A stretch of DNA of 64,000 nucleotides, taken from positions 28,986-92,985 of the forward strand of contig JBBIVX010000009.1 in NCBI GenBank assembly GCA_037439465.1. The letters are read 5' to 3'. The stretch comes from Parasulfuritortus sp037439465. Its GTDB lineage: Bacteria > Pseudomonadota > Gammaproteobacteria > Burkholderiales > Thiobacillaceae. Below the pieces are notes generated by a model. The model did not search any database. It saw nothing but the letters and a program-made list of their open reading frames with translations, and was not told the origin of the DNA. The translations under genes were made by a program, and so were the position numbers. Position 1 is the stretch's first letter, and every line of letters starts with the position of its first letter. Of the stretch, positions 59,843 to 64,000 are shown piece after piece.

Positions 59843-60859
59843 TTAGTTCTTCGACTTGTCAACCAGCCGGTTGGCGGTAATCCAGGGCATCATGGCACGC
59901 AGCTGTCCACCTATGATCTCGACCGGGTGGGCCGCGTTGAGGCGGCGGCGGGCGGTCATCTCGGGGTAGTTGCTGCGGCCTTCGAGAATGAATCGCTTGG
60001 CATATTCGCCGTTCTGGATGTTCTTCAGGGCCGCGCGCATGGCGGCGCGCGAGTGCTCGTTGATGACCTTTGGACCGGTGACGTACTCACCGTACTCGGC
60101 ATTGTTCGAGATTGAGTAGTTCATGTTGGCGATGCCGCCCTCATAGATCAGATCAACGATCAGCTTCACCTCGTGCAGGCACTCGAAATAGGCCATTTCG
60201 GGGGCGTAGCCGGCCTCGGTCAGGGTCTCGAAACCGGCCTTGATGAGTTCCACCAGGCCACCGCAGAGCACCGATTGCTCACCGAACAGGTCGGTCTCGG
60301 TCTCGTCCTTGAAGGTGGTCTCGATGATGCCGGTACGCCCCCCGCCGATGGCGGAGGCATAGGACAGGGCCAGGTTCTTGGCCTTGCCGGAGGCGTTCTG
60401 GAAAACGGCGATCAGGTCGGGAATGCCGCCACCCTTGACGAACTCGGAGCGCACGGTGTGCCCAGGCGCCTTGGGGGCGATCATGATCACATCCAGGTCA
60501 GCGCGCGGCACAATCTGGTTGTAGTGGATGGAGAAGCCATGGGCGAAGGCAAGCGCCGCTCCCTTCTTGATATTGGGCGCCACCTCGGTGCGATAGACTT
60601 CGGGTTGCAGCTCATCCGGCACCAGCATCATGACCACGTCGGCGTCCTTCACCGCCGCGCCGACTTCCTTGACGGTGAGCCCGGCCTTCTTTGCCTTGTC
60701 CCAGGAGGCCCCGCCCTTGCGCAGGCCGACCGTGACCTTGACCCCGGAATCCTTCAGGTTGTTGGCATGGGCATGGCCTTGCGAGCCGTAGCCGACGATG
60801 GTGACCTTCTTCTTCTTGATGAGGGAGAGATCGCAATCCTTGTCGTAATAGAGCTGCAT
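59843..60859 (-). CDS. ilvC: Ketol-acid reductoisomerase
   Basis: The 338-residue class I enzyme of valine/isoleucine synthesis has NAD(P)-binding VTIVGYGSQGHAHANNL at the N-terminus and conserved acidic metal ligands in the knotted C-terminal domain (DLFGEQSVLCGG, EVKLIVDLIYEGG). ATG 60859 is set by AAAGGAAA; a TTG 15 nt upstream is not needed. It follows ilvH after a repeat-filled gap. Confidence 0.97.
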   Translation of the reverse strand: MQLYYDKDCDLSLIKKKKVTIVGYGSQGHAHANNLKDSGVKVTVGLRKGGASWDKAKKAGLTVKEVGAAVKDADVVMMLVPDELQPEVYRTEVAPNIKKGAALAFAHGFSIHYNQIVPRADLDVIMIAPKAPGHTVRSEFVKGGGIPDLIAVFQNASGKAKNLALSYASAIGGGRTGIIETTFKDETETDLFGEQSVLCGGLVELIKAGFETLTEAGYAPEMAYFECLHEVKLIVDLIYEGGIANMNYSISNNAEYGEYVTGPKVINEHSRAAMRAALKNIQNGEYAKRFILEGRSNYPEMTARRRLNAAHPVEIIGGQLRAMMPWITANRLVDKSKN

Positions 60860-60882
60860 GGTATTTCCTTTCAATAAATTCA

Positions 60883-60945
60883 GTCAGGAGTGGAGGGTAA
60901 GGAGCGAGGGGGCGAGTGGTGACGCCTCACCCCTCTCCCCTCACT
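60883..60945. repeat. Intergenic repeat-word element F
   Basis: GGAGTGGAGGGTAAGGAGCG is followed by GAGTGGTGACGC (60914-60925, identical to 9358-9369) and CGCCTCACCCCT (60923-60934, identical to 2154-2165). It joins two sub-types of the repeat family in one site. Confidence 0.6.
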
Positions 60946-61435
60946 AGATCCTCAGCACCCGGTCGCCGCGACCAATGCCGGAAGCGCCAGTGCGTACCGT
61001 TTCCAGGATGGCGGCGGGATCCAGTGCCTGCAGAAAAGCGTCCAGCTTACTTCCGGCGCCGGTGAGTTCGATGGTGTAGGTCTTGTCGGCGACGTCGATG
61101 ATGCGGCCGCGGAAGATATCGGCCATGCGTTTCATCTCCTCCCGGTATTCGCCCGAGGCCCGGACCTTGACCAACATCAGCTCGCGCTCGATGTGGCTGC
61201 CGTCGGTAAGGTCCTGCATCTTGACGATGTCCACCAACTTGTTGAGCTGCTTGGTGATCTGCTCGACCACCTCATCGGAACCGCGGGTGACGATGGTCAT
61301 GCGCGACAGGCTGGCGTCCTCGGTCGGCGCCACGGTGAGCGATTCAATGTTGTAGCCGCGCGCCGAGAACAGGCCGGCCACGCGGGACAGCGCCCCCGAC
61401 TCGTTCTCCATCAGCAACGAAATGATGTGCCTCAT
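60944..61435 (-). CDS. ilvH: Acetolactate synthase small (regulatory) subunit
   Basis: The 163-residue protein has an N-terminal ACT domain (HIISLLMENESGALSRVAGLFSARGYNIESLTVAPT) that binds valine and a C-terminal domain that activates the catalytic subunit. The start overlaps the ilvB stop (ATGA). Length is normal. Confidence 0.97.
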   Translation of the reverse strand: MRHIISLLMENESGALSRVAGLFSARGYNIESLTVAPTEDASLSRMTIVTRGSDEVVEQITKQLNKLVDIVKMQDLTDGSHIERELMLVKVRASGEYREEMKRMADIFRGRIIDVADKTYTIELTGAGSKLDAFLQALDPAAILETVRTGASGIGRGDRVLRI

Positions 61436-63141
61436 ATCAGGATCATCTCCGACAGCCCCTTGCCGGCCGGGATCATGGGATAGACATTTTCGCGCGGGTC
61501 GGTGAGGAAGTTCATGAATACCAGGCGATCCTTGTATTCGCCAAAAGCGCGACGCAGGGCCGGCTCGACATCCTCCGGCTTCTCGATCTTCATGCCAACG
61601 TGGCCATAGGCCTCGGCCAGCTTGACGAAATCTGGCAACGAGGCAACATACGACTCGGAATAGCGTTCCTCATAAAAGAACTCCTGCCACTGCCGCACCA
61701 TGCCAAGATAGCCGTTGTTGAGCAGCACGATCTTGATCGGCAGATTACTCTGCTTGCAGGTCGCCAGTTCCTGGATGTTCATCTGTATGCTGCCCTCGCC
61801 GGTGATGCAGGCCACCGTGGCGCCGGGATGCGCCATCTGTACGCCCATGGCGGCGGGCAGGCCGAAACCCATCGTGCCGAGACCGCCGGAATTGATCCAG
61901 CGCCGCGGCTTGGCGAACTTGTAATACTGCGCCGCCCACATCTGGTGCTGACCGACGTCGGAGGTGACGAAAGCGTCGCCGCCGGTGACTTCATAGAGTT
62001 TTTCGATTACGTACTGCGGCTTGATCACGCTCGCGTTGCGGTCGTACTTGAGGCAATCCTGCGCCCGCCACAGCTCGATCTGCGCCCACCAGGCCTTGAG
62101 CGCCTCCTGGTCGGTGGCATGGTCGGTCGCCTGCGCCTGCTTGATGAACTCCTCCAGCACAAGGCAGACATCGCCGACGATGGGCACATCCACTTTCACC
62201 CGCTTGGAGATGGAAGACGGGTCGACATCGATGTGGATGATGCGGCGGGCCTCCTTCGAGAAGTGCTTGGGGCTGCCGATGACGCGGTCGTCGAAACGGG
62301 CACCCACCGCCAGCAACACGTCGCAGTGCTGCATGGCCATGTTGGCCTCGATGGTGCCGTGCATGCCCAGCATGCCCAGGAAGAGCGGGTCGGGCGACGG
62401 ATAACCGCCCAGGCCCATGAGGGTGTTGGTGACCGGGAAACCGAGCAGCCGCGCCAGCTCGGTGACCTGCTGGGCGGCATCGCCCAATATCACCCCGCCA
62501 CCGGCGTAGATCACCGGCCGCTTGGCCTCCAGCAGCATCTGCACGGCCCTCTTGATCTGACCGGGATGCCCCTTGGAAGTGGGGTTGTAGGAGCGCAGGC
62601 TGAGGCTTTCCGGGTACTGGAACGGACACGTCCGCTGCGTAACATCCTTGGGAATATCCACCACCACAGGGCCGGGACGGCCGCTGGCGGCAATATAGAA
62701 CGCCTTCTTCAAGGTCACGGCCAGGTCTCTGACGTCCTTCACCAGAAAGTTGTGCTTCACGCAGGGGCGGGTGATGCCGACCGTATCGACCTCCTGGAAG
62801 GCATCCATGCCGATGGCGGCCGTGGGCACCTGGCCGGTGATCACCACCAGCGGGATCGAATCCATGTAAGCGGTGGCGATGCCGGTGACCGCGTTGGTCG
62901 CGCCGGGACCGGAAGTCACCAGTGCCACACCCACCTTGCCGGTAGAGCGGGAATAACCATCGGCAGCATGCACGGCGCCCTGTTCATGGCGCACCAGGAT
63001 ATGCTGGAACTTGTCCTGTTTGTAAATCTCGTCGTAGATATTGAGCACCGCCCCGCCGGGATAGCCGAAGACATGCTCGATGCCCTCGGCCGCCAAACAA
63101 CGGACCACGATCTCCGCACCCGTCAATTCCGTATCGGCCAT
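61432..63141 (-). CDS. ilvB: Acetolactate synthase large (catalytic) subunit
   Basis: The 569-residue ThDP enzyme starts the branched-chain amino acid pathway. Features: HVFGYPGGAVLNIYDEI with the ThDP-activating Glu in VRHEQGAVHAADGY, TSGPGATNAVTGIATAYMDS, the FAD-binding middle domain and the ThDP/Mg motif near ITGEGSIQMNIQELAT...LLNN. ATG 63141 is chosen over TTG 63150; the ribosome site is poor. First gene of the ilvBHC-psd-pssA run. Confidence 0.97.
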   Translation of the reverse strand: MADTELTGAEIVVRCLAAEGIEHVFGYPGGAVLNIYDEIYKQDKFQHILVRHEQGAVHAADGYSRSTGKVGVALVTSGPGATNAVTGIATAYMDSIPLVVITGQVPTAAIGMDAFQEVDTVGITRPCVKHNFLVKDVRDLAVTLKKAFYIAASGRPGPVVVDIPKDVTQRTCPFQYPESLSLRSYNPTSKGHPGQIKRAVQMLLEAKRPVIYAGGGVILGDAAQQVTELARLLGFPVTNTLMGLGGYPSPDPLFLGMLGMHGTIEANMAMQHCDVLLAVGARFDDRVIGSPKHFSKEARRIIHIDVDPSSISKRVKVDVPIVGDVCLVLEEFIKQAQATDHATDQEALKAWWAQIELWRAQDCLKYDRNASVIKPQYVIEKLYEVTGGDAFVTSDVGQHQMWAAQYYKFAKPRRWINSGGLGTMGFGLPAAMGVQMAHPGATVACITGEGSIQMNIQELATCKQSNLPIKIVLLNNGYLGMVRQWQEFFYEERYSESYVASLPDFVKLAEAYGHVGMKIEKPEDVEPALRRAFGEYKDRLVFMNFLTDPRENVYPMIPAGKGLSEMILI

Positions 63142-63441
63142 GAATTGCAAGGAATTCTTGAATACTATGAAGGGCTGAAACAGTAACGGCTGCGCCCTCT
63201 TTGGTCAAGCTCGCCGGACCGAGCGACGGCCGCGGGGGATACTTGCTGGACTGTCGCATTCATCGTGGTTCCCGGGCAAGTGCGGATCACCCCGTCCAGT
63301 AGCTAAGCATTGACGCGGAAATAGGCAGTATTTGGGATTGGTACCAGGCAGATGGGGAATCGTGCCGAAGTCATCCGGTGACTTGGTGACCCAATAGCCG
63401 CTATCACGGCCAAACGGCAAGGCTACGCAGCCCAGATCGAC
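63142..63441. other. Gap upstream of ilvB with no gene I can support
   Basis: About 300 nt between the ilvB start and the terminase-like fragment. Short frames exist (for instance minus 63205-63420 and a 32-codon minus frame at 63165-63263), but none is rich in branched-chain codons or has a good ribosome site. It presumably holds the ilvB promoter and the boundary of the accessory region. I saw no tRNA or direct-repeat attachment site. Confidence 0.4.
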
Positions 63442-63675
63442 GTGCGGCGCGACGATGTGATTGCCGGGTTATTCACGGGCATTGCCGAGGCACAGAAGAA
63501 GGCCGACGCGGGCAATCTGATTCGCGGCTGGGTCGAGGTTGCCAAATTCGCTGGTCTCGACAAGCCTGATGCGCTGCCCAAAGTACTACGTCCGGAGCAA
63601 GCTGCGCTACGCGCGAAGTTCGAGGCGCTGAGCGACGCGGAGCTGATTGCGATTGCCGAAGGCGGGAAGACGTAA
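63442..63675 (+). pseudogene. Phage terminase small subunit-like C-terminal remnant
   Basis: The 77 residues from GTG 63442, or about 97 if read from the stop upstream (63379), resemble the C-terminal part of small terminase subunits: a DDVIAGLFTGIAEAQKK helix, GNLIRGWVEVAKFAGL and a final LRAKFEALSDAELIAIAEGG helix. The N-terminal DNA-binding domain is missing and no terminase large subunit follows. It is likely a decayed prophage remnant. Family call is from recalled resemblance only. Confidence 0.4.
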
Positions 63676-63679
63676 CCCC

Positions 63680-64000
63680 CTATTCCTTCTCGAACCCGCT
63701 ACCAACCTCGAATTTCAAAGTCCTGGCGTTTTCTGTGACGATCCGGACGACGTTATCCGGCGTGCCTTCAGGAATCTGAGCCTCGATTTCGAGCGTCACC
63801 GTCACGCTTGCTCCCACTAGACCGGACAGATGCGAAATAACCTCTTCGGCGATCTTGCTGGCATCGCGCCCCGCGCGGGTTGTATCCAGCACCACCGTGC
63901 CATGGAAACGTTTAGGCTTGGCTGTCGCAGGTTGTGGTTGCGGCTGCAGTGCTCCACCTGGCTGGGGTTGCGGCTGTCCGGGCTCTCCCCCTGGCGGATT
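63680..64000 (-). CDS. DUF499/Swt1-HEPN-type ATPase, C-terminal end (partial)
   Basis: The frame is open to the right edge. It begins with a Pro/Gln/Gly-rich linker (PGQPQPQPGG and QPQPQPATAKP) and then a compact domain: KRFHGTVVLDTTRAGRDASK, IAEEVISHLSGLVGASVTV, TLEIEAQIPEGTPDNVVR and IVTENARTLKFE, ending FEKE. This is how I recall the C-termini of large DUF499 ATPases that accompany DUF1156 methylases and helicases in anti-phage clusters. The ATPase core lies outside the window. Confidence 0.6.
   Translation of the reverse strand, partial: NPPGGEPGQPQPQPGGALQPQPQPATAKPKRFHGTVVLDTTRAGRDASKIAEEVISHLSGLVGASVTVTLEIEAQIPEGTPDNVVRIVTENARTLKFEVGSGFEKE

Noticed and set aside
63142..63263. Attenuator leader peptide before ilvB
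   Set aside because: The small minus-strand frames before ilvB are not rich in Val, Ile or Leu codons, lack a good ribosome site, and no terminator-type hairpin with a T-run follows.
63205..63420. 71-codon minus-strand frame upstream of ilvB
   Set aside because: No ribosome site, no recognisable family, and composition unlike the neighbouring genes; left as unannotated gap.

Overview
The window looks like chromosome from a flagellated, aerobic, sulfur-oxidising betaproteobacterium of the Thiobacillus/Sulfuricella kind. This is inferred from gene content and GC-rich codon use (a little above 60% by eye), not from a phylogeny. The marker is a complete reverse-type dissimilatory sulfite reductase locus, dsrABEFHCMKLJOPNR followed by cysG (5268-19645). 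It makes siroheme, builds DsrAB, relays sulfur through DsrEFH and DsrC, and passes electrons to DsrMKJOP and DsrL.

Layout. 1-1158: end of a heme-copper oxidase subunit I-like gene, a terminator and an unknown exported protein. 1176-4999 (minus): a six-gene set divergent from dsrA, encoding a 79-aa protein, an orphan Cas6/Cmx6-like protein, a cysteine-free DsrC paralogue (RspA type), an SseA-type sulfurtransferase, an unknown helical protein and a TauD-type dioxygenase. 5268-19645: dsr and cysG, with stable hairpins after dsrA, dsrB and dsrC. 19692-25370: an ADP-forming acyl-CoA synthetase/GNAT protein divergent from an HDAC-family deacetylase, then a NarX/NarL-like pair. 25448-32862: housekeeping genes (amiC, tsaE, queG, murI, a monoheme cytochrome c, folA, thyA, bpt, aat). 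32896-43416: cbb3 oxidase locus (ccoI, ccoS, ccoNOQP, ccoG, ccoH) with two tandem hexaheme c7-type cytochromes inserted between ccoS and ccoN. 43511-50756 (minus): flagellar fleS-fleR-fliEFGHI. 50813-55940: unknown exported protein and hrpA, divergent. 55949-63141 (minus): ilvB-ilvH-ilvC-psd-pssA-leuA and a CDP-alcohol phosphatidyltransferase, with a leucine-rich leader peptide candidate before leuA. 63142-64000: the start of an accessory region, with a phage-terminase-like remnant and the C-terminus of a DUF499-type ATPase known from anti-phage gene clusters.

The observations most worth checking are: the orphan Cas6-like gene linked to sulfur oxidation; the 146-nt dsrC-dsrM spacer, which is almost entirely three stacked hairpins; the Cys-x4-Cys-x4-Cys-x4-Cys tail of DsrR; the predicted leaderless leuA leader peptide; a dispersed family of short intergenic repeat words that reaches into protein ends; and an inverted repeat lodged in frame in hrpA. 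I saw no rRNA, tRNA, CRISPR array or insertion sequence.
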